Shown: positions 46,462 through 55,833 of the stretch, in pieces
Numbering within the stretch: position 1 is the stretch's first letter
Layout: every line of letters begins with the position of its first letter
Source of the DNA: Alginatibacterium sediminis
GTDB taxonomy: Bacteria > Pseudomonadota > Gammaproteobacteria > Enterobacterales > Celerinatantimonadaceae
Direction of reading: 5' to 3'
DNA: 64,000 nucleotides
NCBI RefSeq assembly: GCF_003610775.1
Contig: NZ_RAQO01000004.1
Coordinates: 562,822-626,821, forward strand
Notes under the pieces: model-generated
The model's input: only the letters and a program-made list of their open reading frames with translations
Databases searched by the model: none
What the model was told of the DNA's origin: nothing
Position numbers and translations under genes: made by a program

Positions 46462-47706
46462 TTATAACCTCATTCCTTGACCAGGGCCACCGGCTCCGGG
46501 TCCACCAGCACCTTGACCGAGCATAGACGTACTGCCAGTCAATGAGAAACTTGAGGCTGTTTGATTACTTTTTGTCGACTCGCCAATCACAACTTGGTCG
46601 CCTTCACTTAGTCCTGATAGGATTTGAGCGTAAACCTTATTATTCATCCCTACTTCAACGTTTCGATATTCAAGTTGTTGGTTGTTTAACACGGGGATTT
46701 GATAACTGTCTTGCGTGCCTTGTTTTAGGATTAATACTTGAGATGGGACGAGTAACGCATCCTTAACACTTTCTAACACAATGGACACCTGTGCGGTCAT
46801 GCCTATGCGTAGTACTTGATTTGGGTTCTCTACATCAAATAAAGCGTTGTAGTAGATTGCTTCGTCATCTCCAATCCTTAAATCGCTATCATCGCCGGTA
46901 AGTAGGGTTGGGCCAGGCTCTATGGCACGAAGAACCCCACGAAAGGATTTACCGCTTGCACCAAGAATGGAAAAATAGGCTTCTTGTCCTGACTTAACAT
47001 TAATGATATCCGCTTCAGATACTTGCGCTTTAATTGTCATTGTATCAAGTTGGGCTAATTCAATAATACTCGGTGTGCCTTGATTGTTATTTACTGTTTG
47101 CCCCTCTTCAACTGATACATAAATAACGGTGCCATCAATGGGCGATGCAATGCTGGTGTACCCCAAATTAAGTTCAGCGTTATTGACATTGATAATTGAT
47201 TTTTCTTTCTCGGCATTAAGTTGATCAAGCTCTGCTCTATAAACCGCAAGTGTTGATTCTGCTGTATCAAAAGAGGATTGAGATGTTGTACCCGTGGCCA
47301 ACATCTTTTGGTTGCGTACGTATTCTGCGATCGCTACTTTTATTTCTGCTTGCTTGGCTGTGTATTGAGCATTAATACTTTTAAGCGAAGCTTGAGCTTC
47401 TTTAAGTGCATTTTGCTGGGTCAAATTATCAATTTCGGCTATTAAGTCACCCTGCTTCATTTCGTCGCCCAGCTGGACGTCAATCTTGCTGATCATTCCC
47501 GATACTTGTGCGCCAACACTAACAAGTTTTGACGGGTAGATAACTCCGTTGGTAAGCACCACTGTTTCTAAATCACCGCGCCGAACTTGGTCGGTGGTAA
47601 ATTGCGTTTCAACAGGCTTCGCCATACTGTATTGATAGCCGAGCCCAGTGGCGATACCGGTAATAACAAGTAGCGATACAACAGTTGTCTTTAGGTGTTT
47701 AATCAT
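46462..47706 (-). CDS. macA: MacA-type periplasmic adaptor
   Basis: A 414-residue membrane-fusion protein anchored by an N-terminal helix (5-25). It has the split lipoyl domain (NGVIYPSKLVSVGAQVSG and SPIDGTVIYVSVEEGQTV), a coiled-coil hairpin between them (about 85-165), beta-barrel and membrane-proximal domains, and a Gly/Pro-rich tail (GQGAGGPGAGGPGQG) that is longer than usual. It couples MacB to an outer-membrane TolC channel, which is not encoded here. Together with macB it forms a two-gene operon. A 16-nt ATGACA/TGTCAT palindrome lies about 120 nt upstream of the start. Confidence 0.95.
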   Translation of the reverse strand: MIKHLKTTVVSLLVITGIATGLGYQYSMAKPVETQFTTDQVRRGDLETVVLTNGVIYPSKLVSVGAQVSGMISKIDVQLGDEMKQGDLIAEIDNLTQQNALKEAQASLKSINAQYTAKQAEIKVAIAEYVRNQKMLATGTTSQSSFDTAESTLAVYRAELDQLNAEKEKSIINVNNAELNLGYTSIASPIDGTVIYVSVEEGQTVNNNQGTPSIIELAQLDTMTIKAQVSEADIINVKSGQEAYFSILGASGKSFRGVLRAIEPGPTLLTGDDSDLRIGDDEAIYYNALFDVENPNQVLRIGMTAQVSIVLESVKDALLVPSQVLILKQGTQDSYQIPVLNNQQLEYRNVEVGMNNKVYAQILSGLSEGDQVVIGESTKSNQTASSFSLTGSTSMLGQGAGGPGAGGPGQGMRL

Positions 47707-47822
47707 GGTTATTCTCGTGACAAAGGGTAATTAGCAACCTTATAAAACACGTTAAAGCGTGCTTAACTGGCTAATCACATCAAAATAAGTTGAATTAAGT
47801 CTATCGAAGAACGTTTTAGCAT

Positions 47823-47843
47823 GGATGACAATGCTGTCATTTA
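47823..47843. promoter_or_regulatory. CusR-like operator upstream of macAB
   Basis: The palindrome ATGACAATGCTGTCAT (47825-47840) with identical flanks is repeated exactly upstream of the YHYH gene (49864-49884). It matches the CusR box ATGACAANNTTGTCAT with one mismatch. It is about 117 nt upstream of the macA ATG. Confidence 0.7.
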
Positions 47844-47966
47844 AGCGTTATAAGTGACTAGATTGAGGCGAGAACACTATTTATGAGATTCGCACTAACG
47901 ATTAACTTGCCAACTTAGATACTTACACTAGAAACATGAGTTTTGATAACAGCAACCAAACAAGAA

Positions 47967-48053
47967 ATCAGGCTATGGGGTTCACGTTTGCCAACAATGG
48001 GCTACTTCAAAACCCGTTCTAAAGTAACCCCATTGTTAACGAAGTGGCCTGAT
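47967..48053. repeat. large nested inverted repeat downstream of the YHYH gene
   Basis: Three nested stems can form: outer ATCAGGC/GCCTGAT (47967-47973, 48047-48053), middle AACAATGGG/CCCATTGTT (47993-48001, 48029-48037) and inner TACTT/AAGTA. It lies 26 nt beyond the YHYH stop, before the macA promoter. No T-run is seen, so it may be a structured RNA end or a degraded small mobile element. Confidence 0.6.
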
Positions 48054-48078
48054 GTCGTTTGGCTGAGCTTTTCAACAC

Positions 48079-49755
48079 CTACGAGCAGTCTTTAGCGCAC
48101 TGCTGTTGGCTTTCAGTACCGTCGCAAATACCGTCGCCGCAGTATTTCTTTGGAGACTTGTTGTCACTATTTTGGTTGTCGTGTGCTACTGCTTTTTGTT
48201 TTTTTCTGCTTTCGCCTGAACTGCTTGCACTTGCACGACTAAAGTTTTCAACCGTCTGTTTGCCTTGAGCGTCACTTAGCACAAACTGGTATTGGCCATT
48301 TTCATCCCAGCTATAGCTTAACTGGTGGGTTTTTCCATTTAGGATGTATTCTAAATTGTAGCTAGATTGCCCTGTTTTGCTAAAACCACTAATGCGAGCA
48401 TTATTTAAAGGACCGTAATCAGCAGTACGTACCGGAGTCGATCGCGGCTGAGGAGTGACCTGGTCTTCCGGCGCATTTGCTAATGAATCAACTTGAACTT
48501 CTCCTCGAAACCCTGCGATAAGGTAAGGTGGATAGTCGGTTGCATGATACTGATAAGAGCCGCTTTGGTTAAACCGGCCTAAATATTCATCTAGATGTTC
48601 GTCGGTCTGAGAATAAACCGGAAAACCATCTAGTGCATAGGCTATCGGATTGCCAGCCCCTACAATTTGCTCTAGGTGTTCTGGTGCCAAGTGGTAATGG
48701 TAATCATCTGCGCGCCCACTATGTCCCCCCCAGTTATCAAGCTCCCCAATATCTGCGGCATATTCACCACGATTGTTTAAGGCATTGAAAATTGGGACGC
48801 CATTAACAGCGATGGCAATTGCACCTTTATGGAAATGGTCTTTAGTTAACAATGGTGATGTTGCTAAAACTGGATTGAGCGGGATCTTCCAACTATTACT
48901 ACCGCTATAGTTTTGAGGGAGTGGCACTTGTTGCTGCCAGCTGCTTATACCAACCATCATGTTATGTTCAGGCAAACCATTCGATTCGATACTGACAAAG
49001 CTTTGATCTTCACTGCTAGTCACATTTTCGAAGTGGCTAAAGTGTGAATGGATATCACCGTGCGGGTCTTGGCCTTGACCAACTGGAGACTCGCTACCGT
49101 CACTAACAGTTAAGCGACAAAGTATGGTGTTGTCTTTTTCTAGATCAGCTGTCCAGATAAGTTTTGCACTCGGAGCCCATTGTATTTTCTCAAAGCCACC
49201 TTTGGGCCGAACTTGGTCTGCGGTGTACTGGGTTGCTGGTTGCCAAGAACTGTCATCAAAACTTGGAAGTGTCCAAGACTGCGGCGCGGTAACAACTTGA
49301 TACAGACATGAACCTTCGCCAGCAATCGGTGTGGACGTTTCAACACAGCTACTGTTTAAGGGCGCTTTATGAATAACCATACAACGCATGGCACTGTTAG
49401 AAACAGCAACAACATTATCCGATCCTGATTTTGTAACTTGAGTAATGAACCCACCATCTCCGATTTGTTGTCGATTTGAACCAATATATTCAAGCCCGGT
49501 GTCGTTCTCTTTAAAGTCTTTAATTTCAAATGCTAAGACAAAGGGCAATGACGCTTGAAATTGTTTAGTTTCGGCATTAAATGAACGCTCAGTGTCAATT
49601 GAAACCGAGTCCTCCAATAGCAGCTGCCCATCAATGTATGCCGTGAACCAATTGTCGGCCCACACATCAATCCCATAACTGGTTATTTCAGTGCCACTTA
49701 ACCCAGTACTAACAAGCCAGCATGCACCACAGAACCTTACAATTGGAAATTTCAT
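48079..49755 (-). CDS. secreted YHYH-domain protein
   Basis: A 558-residue exported protein (signal-like N-terminus, 1-20). The N-terminal half is a beta-rich region resembling carbohydrate- or surface-associated modules (SWTLPSFDDSSWQPATQY). A YHYH domain follows (about 300-420: HFHKGAIAIAVNGVPIFN, DDYHYHLAPEHL, AYALDGFPVYS). A polar stretch leads to a Cys-rich end, YCGDGICDGTESQQQCAKDCS. YHYH proteins are widespread and uncharacterised; the His-rich core suggests metal or cofactor binding. It has its own CusR-like operator 109 nt upstream, the same as macAB. Confidence 0.85.
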   Translation of the reverse strand: MKFPIVRFCGACWLVSTGLSGTEITSYGIDVWADNWFTAYIDGQLLLEDSVSIDTERSFNAETKQFQASLPFVLAFEIKDFKENDTGLEYIGSNRQQIGDGGFITQVTKSGSDNVVAVSNSAMRCMVIHKAPLNSSCVETSTPIAGEGSCLYQVVTAPQSWTLPSFDDSSWQPATQYTADQVRPKGGFEKIQWAPSAKLIWTADLEKDNTILCRLTVSDGSESPVGQGQDPHGDIHSHFSHFENVTSSEDQSFVSIESNGLPEHNMMVGISSWQQQVPLPQNYSGSNSWKIPLNPVLATSPLLTKDHFHKGAIAIAVNGVPIFNALNNRGEYAADIGELDNWGGHSGRADDYHYHLAPEHLEQIVGAGNPIAYALDGFPVYSQTDEHLDEYLGRFNQSGSYQYHATDYPPYLIAGFRGEVQVDSLANAPEDQVTPQPRSTPVRTADYGPLNNARISGFSKTGQSSYNLEYILNGKTHQLSYSWDENGQYQFVLSDAQGKQTVENFSRASASSSGESRKKQKAVAHDNQNSDNKSPKKYCGDGICDGTESQQQCAKDCS

Positions 49756-49863
49756 CGGTTTTTATCCCTGTCTTCGTATGATGCCGTAACCGTGACTATC
49801 GGTTAGTCGAAGGCCATTAACACCTAGTTGGTGATTGCATCATAGCAACCCATAGCTGTTCTC

Positions 49864-49884
49864 GGATGACAATGCTGTCATTTA
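49864..49884. promoter_or_regulatory. CusR-like operator upstream of the YHYH gene
   Basis: Contains ATGACAATGCTGTCAT with the same flanks as the macAB site (21 of 21 identical). It overlaps the stop codon of the histidine kinase gene and lies 109 nt upstream of the YHYH start. Confidence 0.75.
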
Positions 49885-51305
49885 CCCAGTGGTAATACCA
49901 ATAGCATTGCTACGACATCCGGATTGCTTGATTCGAGGATTAGATCGCCACCGTGAGCGCGCGCAATTTCGCGCGATAAACTTAAGCCTAAACCGCTACC
50001 TGAAATCCCCTGAGTATGCGCAGGATCGCCACGATAAAAGCGATCAAATAATTGACGTCTATGGTCAACTGACAAAGGTAAACAATAGTTGCTAATCTGT
50101 ATCTCTATCACAGATCCATTTTGTTTAGCCTGAATATTTATACCCCTTTCATGCACACTGTAACGTACTGCGTTCACTAGTAAGTTGTTTAACAGTTGCC
50201 TGAAAAGAACACTATCGGCCTTAGCAATAAGATCACGTTGGATTGAGCAACGTATAACTAAGTCTTCAGAAAACAGTTCGAAGTCGGCAGTCATTACGTC
50301 TAACAGTTCGGTAATATTGAGCGGTTCAAGATGCAGCGCCATTGAGCCTGAATCGGCTTGTGAAAGCAGTAGTAGCTTACGTGTTATGGCTGACAAGTGC
50401 CCTACTTCGTCCAAAATGGCATTTAGGTCTAATTGAGAAGGATCGGCATGTGTGACAGCTTGTTCCAGTTTACCCCGCAATACAGTGAGTGGCGTTTTTA
50501 GTTCGTGGGCGGCATCCGATGTAAAACGAGAGGTTTGCTGAAAACTATCTTCAAGTCGATTTAGCATGACATTATAGGTGTTAATTAAAGCTTCAAACTC
50601 TTTATCTTCTTTGCGCATAGGTAAACGATGGCTAAGGTCTTTTTGGGTAACTTTTTCCATCGATCTATTTAGACGATTGATAGGTCGCATGGTGTTACTA
50701 GCAATAAACCACGCACCGAGTATGCATAACAACACGGAGAAAGGAATAACCACAATCAGCGCTGTACGCAGGGTATTGATAAAATCGCTAGTGGTTGCGG
50801 ATACCTCAACAGCAATAAAGCTGTGAAAGTGTCCGTCGCTAGCAAATCCGCTTCGCCATTGGTTATCTAAATGGTCGAAAGAAACTAACTGACATTCAAG
50901 CTCAGAAGGCTTTTTAGTTGCCACTCCATCATTAGTATTGGTATATAGCGATAGCGAACTGACAATGTTTTGAACATTCAAGTTTGTTGACTGAGCTAAG
51001 ATCCCTTGTTCGTCTGAGTTAACCAACAGCATTAATTCACTAGCTTGGTTAATCCTTAATTTATCAACTAGATCATCGACAAGTTTGTCTGTTGAGTAGT
51101 TTGGGTCATCCATCATAGAGAGTCGAGATGGAGGAGCATTTGGTTTGGTCCTTGGAAGCATTCGTTTGGCTTCCATACACAAACGGTTATCAAGATGAGC
51201 GAGTTCCACCGTCATAATGCGCGACCAACTTAGGCTGGTCACCAGCGCTAACACAGCGCTTACGGTTAAAATAGACATGGCGAATATTCGGTTTCGAAAA
51301 TACAT
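49878..51305 (-). CDS. sensor histidine kinase (CusS/heavy-metal-sensor-like)
   Basis: A 475-residue membrane kinase: helix 1 (8-28), a periplasmic sensor region (about 30-180), helix 2 (about 183-205), HAMP (MRPINRLNRSMEKVTQKDLSHRLP), HisKA with the phospho-His in TSDAAHELKTPLTVLRGKL, and an HATPase domain with NNLLVNAVRYS and GSGLGLSLSREIARAHGG. It starts 9 nt after the response-regulator stop, so the two form one operon. The sensor region has few cysteines or histidines, so a metal ligand site is not obvious from the sequence. Confidence 0.93.
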   Translation of the reverse strand: MYFRNRIFAMSILTVSAVLALVTSLSWSRIMTVELAHLDNRLCMEAKRMLPRTKPNAPPSRLSMMDDPNYSTDKLVDDLVDKLRINQASELMLLVNSDEQGILAQSTNLNVQNIVSSLSLYTNTNDGVATKKPSELECQLVSFDHLDNQWRSGFASDGHFHSFIAVEVSATTSDFINTLRTALIVVIPFSVLLCILGAWFIASNTMRPINRLNRSMEKVTQKDLSHRLPMRKEDKEFEALINTYNVMLNRLEDSFQQTSRFTSDAAHELKTPLTVLRGKLEQAVTHADPSQLDLNAILDEVGHLSAITRKLLLLSQADSGSMALHLEPLNITELLDVMTADFELFSEDLVIRCSIQRDLIAKADSVLFRQLLNNLLVNAVRYSVHERGINIQAKQNGSVIEIQISNYCLPLSVDHRRQLFDRFYRGDPAHTQGISGSGLGLSLSREIARAHGGDLILESSNPDVVAMLLVLPLGK

Positions 51306-51314
51306 GTTGATATC

Positions 51315-51998
51315 TTAGCGGGGACTTAGGCGATAGCCTGTCCCGCGGATTGATTCAATGGCTGGCAGCTGTTGCTGTTCTGTTTCTAGTGAAGAAAGCT
51401 TACGGCGTATCCGTTTTATACAAACATCGACAACATTGGTACAAGGGTCAAAGTCGAATCCCCAAACATGCTCCAACAATTGACCGCGAGTGAATACTTG
51501 ATTGGGTGAGCGCATAAGATGTTCAAGTAAACTGAACTCTCTACTGGTGAGCTCTATCGTTTTAGCTTGGCTGGATATCTTGCGATTCAAGCAATCTAGT
51601 GTTAGCAAGCCAACTTCAATCAGATGTTGTTTCGTCCCTTCTTGGCGTCTAAGTAATGCATGAATACGGGCGCTAAGCTCTTCAACGTAAAAAGGTTTGG
51701 CTAAATAATCATCTGCTCCAAGCTCTAAACCCTGAACGCGATCACCTAGTTCATTTCGCGCAGTGAGTAGAATAATTGGCGTCTTATTACCCGCTTCACG
51801 AAGTGATTTAAGGATATCCAGACCATCACGACCTGGCAGCATAATGTCGAGTACGATGGCGTCGTGAATATTTCTGCTCGCTTGCGCATATCCTTTATCA
51901 CCGTCATCGCAGTGGGTGACTTCAAATTGTTTTGCTCGCAAACCATCGCAGATAAAGTCGGCAATTTTTTGTTCGTCTTCAACCAACAGAATGTTCAT
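51315..51998 (-). CDS. OmpR/CusR-type response regulator
   Basis: A 227-residue response regulator. The receiver domain (1-115) has phospho-acceptor Asp51 in IVLDIMLPGRDG and the conserved Lys in LAKPF. The C-terminal winged helix (about 130-225: LTSREFSLLEHLMRSPNQVF, VDVCIKRIRRKL, IRGTGYRL) is of the OmpR/PhoB type. Its plan matches CusR/CopR regulators. The regulator's presumed site, ATGACAAGATGGTCAT, lies 63 nt upstream of its own start and again near two neighbouring units, which points to auto-regulation and a local regulon. Confidence 0.95.
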   Translation of the reverse strand: MNILLVEDEQKIADFICDGLRAKQFEVTHCDDGDKGYAQASRNIHDAIVLDIMLPGRDGLDILKSLREAGNKTPIILLTARNELGDRVQGLELGADDYLAKPFYVEELSARIHALLRRQEGTKQHLIEVGLLTLDCLNRKISSQAKTIELTSREFSLLEHLMRSPNQVFTRGQLLEHVWGFDFDPCTNVVDVCIKRIRRKLSSLETEQQQLPAIESIRGTGYRLSPR

Positions 51999-52060
51999 AG
52001 CTAAGGTCCTAGGGCAGAGCTCTTGAGTATCTCATCAGCACACTTGTTCAATCAACAAGT

Positions 52061-52076
52061 ATGACAAGATGGTCAT
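52061..52076. promoter_or_regulatory. CusR-like operator upstream of the two-component operon
   Basis: ATGACAAGATGGTCAT matches ATGACAANNTTGTCAT with one mismatch. It is the third copy of this palindrome in 4.3 kb and lies 63 nt upstream of the response-regulator ATG. Confidence 0.65.
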
Positions 52077-52409
52077 ATTTAAATCCTCCGTATAATGCGA
52101 ACAAGCAGCCTTAGACATGCTTATGTAGATTGATTATGAGAATTATTAAGCTGAGTCTGATAGGACCTCTGCGTTTTATAAACAGAACCGTATTGTGATG
52201 CTCTGTATTTGCACACTGTGATCTTTTCTTTGCCAAAGCACGTAAGTAGTGCTGCGATAGCTTGGCCTTATGGAGTTATAAAACTATGTGATAGCTTAGC
52301 TATTTAGTGGGTCTAAGCGCCAATTGTAGTCACAGCTTAGTTTAGAAAAATATGGTCAGCAAGCAGCTTATCGGAACGGACTGATTTTTAGCTTATTAAA
52401 GGACAAAAT

Positions 52410-54047
52410 ATGAAGCAACTACCCTTGTTAACAGCATTGTCGTGTGCAGTCTTATTGCCCGCCCAAGCTAATGACATTATACATGATGCAGAGTTTGGGA
52501 TCCTTAAACGTCAACATGCTCAAGAATGGCAACGCCAAGACCTAGAAGTTGATAAAAAGCTTGCTGAAATACGGAAAACAAATGGTGATAAACGACCCAA
52601 TATCGTTTATTTTTTGGTTGATGATCTGAGTTATGGGCAAATGGGAAATCGCAAGATGAACCATGTTATGGGAGTCTCTACTAAGAACATCAATGACTTT
52701 GCCAACCAAAGTTTATCTCTAGAGCGGATGTATACAGAGCCTTCGTGTACACCAACTCGCGCCGCAATGATGACAGGGCGTCATCCAATCCGAAGTGGTT
52801 CCAGTGAAGTTAAAGTTACGCTAGTCGGTGAAGGTTTATCAAAAGATGAAGTAACTATAGCGGAGGTACTATCTGCGTCAGGCTACAATACTGCCCACAT
52901 TGGTAAGTGGCATCAAGGCGACATAGAAGAATCATACCCACACAATCAAGGCTTTGACTTTGCCGCTTTTCCTGCCCACCAACAAGTTCAATTGTCGTTA
53001 ATGACTAAAGAAGCAGCGTTGGCCAACAACCTATTTGGTTGGAACGAGTCGATGCAGAATAATGATTTTGTTATAGACCAAACCTTTAGACCAAATGGCA
53101 TGGTTACCGGACTAGAAGCAAAAAAAGGCGGGCTAGCTACCGAAGTTCATATGCCTGCCGGCCACGAATGGAGTCAAGCGGATTACCATGCCATGAATGT
53201 CAGGTATCAAGAACAAGCGCTTGAACAACTCGAGTTGCTAGCAGATTCCGACAAACCGTTCTATATGCAATATTGGCCTTTATACCCTTTAAACTTTGTA
53301 CATGACCAAACTCCAAATAAAACCAGGAATGGAGGGTTCATGGTCGAAAAACTTCAGTTGCTTGATACTTGGTTTGGAGAGTTTACCGCCAAACTTGATA
53401 GTTTAGGAATTTCAGATAACACCATTGTCATTCTAATGGCGGACAATGGTTTGATGTACCACTACGGCGGTCCATCTGGATTAAGTCAACTTATCTACCG
53501 CGGTGGTAAGACGGACTTTTTGGAAGGCGGAATACGAACAGATGCCTATGTACGTTGGCCGGGTGTAATCGAAGAAAATTCCGCAGCTAGTGATATTATC
53601 CATGTCAGTGATTTGTTCACAACGATTGCTCGAATTGGACAGGCTACCGATAATATACCTAGAGACAGAGTGATAGACGGTATTGATCAAACGGCCCTAT
53701 TATTGGAAGGCGAACACAATGGCAGGCGCGATTATGTTTATGTTTACCAGAACGAAATCTTAGCTGCTGTGGTTAAAAATGAGTTTAAAATGCATACACC
53801 AACTGCTGGGATGCCAGGTGCAGCCGCCCCTGTGTTTAATGTTTACCGTGATCCTCGCGAAGAAAACCCGCATATAGGTATGGCACTATGGTCAGGGGCT
53901 TCATTTCAAGACATGATCAAACGCCATGTGATGACGATTCAAAAATACCCACATCTTCCCTTGGGTAAAGATGCTCCGTACTCAGGAATAGTTAATCTGA
54001 GGCCTGAAACCCAGAAGTTAGTCGAAGACTTCAATTCCTGGCATTAA
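52410..54047 (+). CDS. Cys-type sulfatase, exported
   Basis: A 545-residue arylsulfatase-like enzyme with a signal peptide (1-20, ending PAQA). The metal Asp pair is in VDDLSYGQ, the formylglycine motif is C-T-P-T-R at 113-117, and MADNGLMYHYGG follows later. This Cys-type site differs from the Ser-type STAGR of the sulfatase at 37034 and could be matured by either the oxygen-dependent enzyme or the anSME. It is divergent from the two-component operon, with 410 nt between. AAGGA lies 7 nt before the ATG. The substrate is unknown. Confidence 0.93.
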   Translation: MKQLPLLTALSCAVLLPAQANDIIHDAEFGILKRQHAQEWQRQDLEVDKKLAEIRKTNGDKRPNIVYFLVDDLSYGQMGNRKMNHVMGVSTKNINDFANQSLSLERMYTEPSCTPTRAAMMTGRHPIRSGSSEVKVTLVGEGLSKDEVTIAEVLSASGYNTAHIGKWHQGDIEESYPHNQGFDFAAFPAHQQVQLSLMTKEAALANNLFGWNESMQNNDFVIDQTFRPNGMVTGLEAKKGGLATEVHMPAGHEWSQADYHAMNVRYQEQALEQLELLADSDKPFYMQYWPLYPLNFVHDQTPNKTRNGGFMVEKLQLLDTWFGEFTAKLDSLGISDNTIVILMADNGLMYHYGGPSGLSQLIYRGGKTDFLEGGIRTDAYVRWPGVIEENSAASDIIHVSDLFTTIARIGQATDNIPRDRVIDGIDQTALLLEGEHNGRRDYVYVYQNEILAAVVKNEFKMHTPTAGMPGAAAPVFNVYRDPREENPHIGMALWSGASFQDMIKRHVMTIQKYPHLPLGKDAPYSGIVNLRPETQKLVEDFNSWH

Positions 54048-54051
54048 AGTG

Positions 54052-54088
54052 AAAAAAAGGCCTTAGTATAAGTTTATACTCGGGTCTT
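54052..54088 (-). terminator. terminator between the sulfatase and rhlE
   Basis: A long imperfect stem AAGGCCTT-AGTATAA/TTATACT-CGGGTCTT has a run of seven A on its left, which reads as seven U on the minus strand. It would stop rhlE transcripts. On the plus strand it follows the sulfatase stop but has no T-run. Confidence 0.6.
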
Positions 54089-54261
54089 CCATCCAAATTT
54101 TCAGAACTTTCTTAAGCTGTGCACCTATCAATCCAACTTCTAACCAACACTGACTTGAACTATTATCTAAAAATTATAAGCCATCAAGCTACGATTATAT
54201 TTACATTTATCCACACATCAAAGTGCTAAACTCGTTGTTAAAATTGGGGATGTTTATGCGT

Positions 54262-55530
54262 CTACCTACGCTTGCTACGACTACGATTAGAACCACTCTT
54301 GGTATGCTTTGAACGCTTTTGTGTTTGTTTTAGATACGTCGGGTCAGGCTCAAAATTGCCATACAAATCGTCGTCGCTTTCATCAACAATTGGTTTTATT
54401 GCTAGCTCAAATCCCGGGACTAGCGTTTGCGTAAAAGTGCGCCCTATTAGTTTCTCGATGGACTTGAGCTGCTTCGACTCATCGTCACTGAACAGCGAAA
54501 TAGCTAAACCTTTATGTCCAGCCCTGCCAGTACGTCCAATTCGATGAACATAGTCTTCGGCAACAAAAGGTAGATCTAGATTAATCACGCATGACAGTCG
54601 ACTTAAATCAATCCCTCTTGAGGCGAGATCTGTAGCAACTAAGACTTTTATACTGCCGTCTCGAAATCCACCTAAAACTTGCGTTCTAGCATGTTGAGTG
54701 CGATTGGCATGGATTGACGCGCCACGTATTCCAACTTGCTCCAAATTCGTAACCAAATTGTCAGCACCGTGTTTAGTGCGGCAAAAGATGAGTACTTGGT
54801 TCCAGCTATTACTTTTGATCAGATGGATTAGCAGTTCGGTTTTGCGGTTTTTGTCTACCGGATGTACACGTTGTGAGATAGCTTCCAAATTAGAGGTTTC
54901 GGGAGAAATTTCTACGGTCGCAGGACTATTTAACATGTCTTCAGCCAGCAAGCGAATTGGATTGGTAAAAGTTGCGGAAAACATTAAGTTTTGTCTTTTA
55001 ATTGGCAACAGCTTTTGAATGTGACGTATATCGTCTACAAATCCTAAATCTAGCATTCGGTCCGCTTCGTCTAAAACTAGTATTTCAAGCTTGTCGAAGG
55101 ATAAGGCTTGTTGAGTGTATAAATCGAGTAAGCGACCAGGCGTAGCAACCAGTACATCAACGCCGGACTGCAGTTTCGCTATTTGTGGTTCTATCCTAAC
55201 CCCACCATGTACAGCTGTGGTGCTAAGATTCGTCAAACTGCTATAACTTAGTATTGCTTGACCCACTTGTGCTGCCAGTTCCCGAGTTGGTGTAAGGACA
55301 AGCGCTCTAATATGATTGTCAGTAGCAGCGGTCCCCTTTGTCAAAAGCTGTAGCATAGGTAAGCTGAAACTAGCTGTTTTTCCGGTTCCAGTTTGAGCGA
55401 TGGCTATAAGGTCTCGTTGTTCTAGAACCAAAGGAATTGCTTGTTGCTGTATGGCTGTCGCTTTTGTATAACCCTGTTCGATTAGAGATTGTTGCAATTC
55501 TTTACATAGGCTAAAGCTGCCAAACGACAT
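54262..55530 (-). CDS. rhlE: DEAD-box RNA helicase RhlE
   Basis: A 422-residue ATP-dependent RNA helicase: Q motif with GYTKATAIQQQAIP, Walker A AQTGTGKT, PTRELAAQV, DEAD in LVLDEADRMLDLGF, SAT, and the second RecA domain with LVATDLASRGID and HRIGRTGRAG. The C-terminal tail is Lys/Arg/Ser-rich (KRSKHTKSGSNRSRSKRR), as is common in RhlE. Relatives act in ribosome assembly and cold growth. It is monocistronic, with a 300-nt upstream region. Confidence 0.93.
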   Translation of the reverse strand: MSFGSFSLCKELQQSLIEQGYTKATAIQQQAIPLVLEQRDLIAIAQTGTGKTASFSLPMLQLLTKGTAATDNHIRALVLTPTRELAAQVGQAILSYSSLTNLSTTAVHGGVRIEPQIAKLQSGVDVLVATPGRLLDLYTQQALSFDKLEILVLDEADRMLDLGFVDDIRHIQKLLPIKRQNLMFSATFTNPIRLLAEDMLNSPATVEISPETSNLEAISQRVHPVDKNRKTELLIHLIKSNSWNQVLIFCRTKHGADNLVTNLEQVGIRGASIHANRTQHARTQVLGGFRDGSIKVLVATDLASRGIDLSRLSCVINLDLPFVAEDYVHRIGRTGRAGHKGLAISLFSDDESKQLKSIEKLIGRTFTQTLVPGFELAIKPIVDESDDDLYGNFEPDPTYLKQTQKRSKHTKSGSNRSRSKRR

Positions 55531-55833
55531 AATGAATCCTTAAATAGGTACTGGTGGTGTTAAGCGAGTGACGTTTAAACATCCGGTGATGCTTTGAGAA
55601 AAATAATAAACGTAAGATCTGAGTGACGACTTCGAACGCATACTACAGCCAAAGTTGTAATCAAGGATAGTTATAATTAGGATTTAATACCGCGAAAACT
55701 ATACCAAATTCGACCGAGGCACCAACCTACAACATCGTACTAACAACAAGCCCTACAGGCCAGTGTTAGAACGATATGGAAAACAGCTAATGTTACCTAG
55801 CCTAGCTTTTTTTACTAGTTGATCCACAGAGGA
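55531..55833. other. intergenic region upstream of rhlE
   Basis: About 300 nt with no gene. It contains the rhlE promoter and leader (minus strand) and the 3' region of the HD-GYP gene. No clear promoter or T-rich terminator was seen. Confidence 0.4.
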
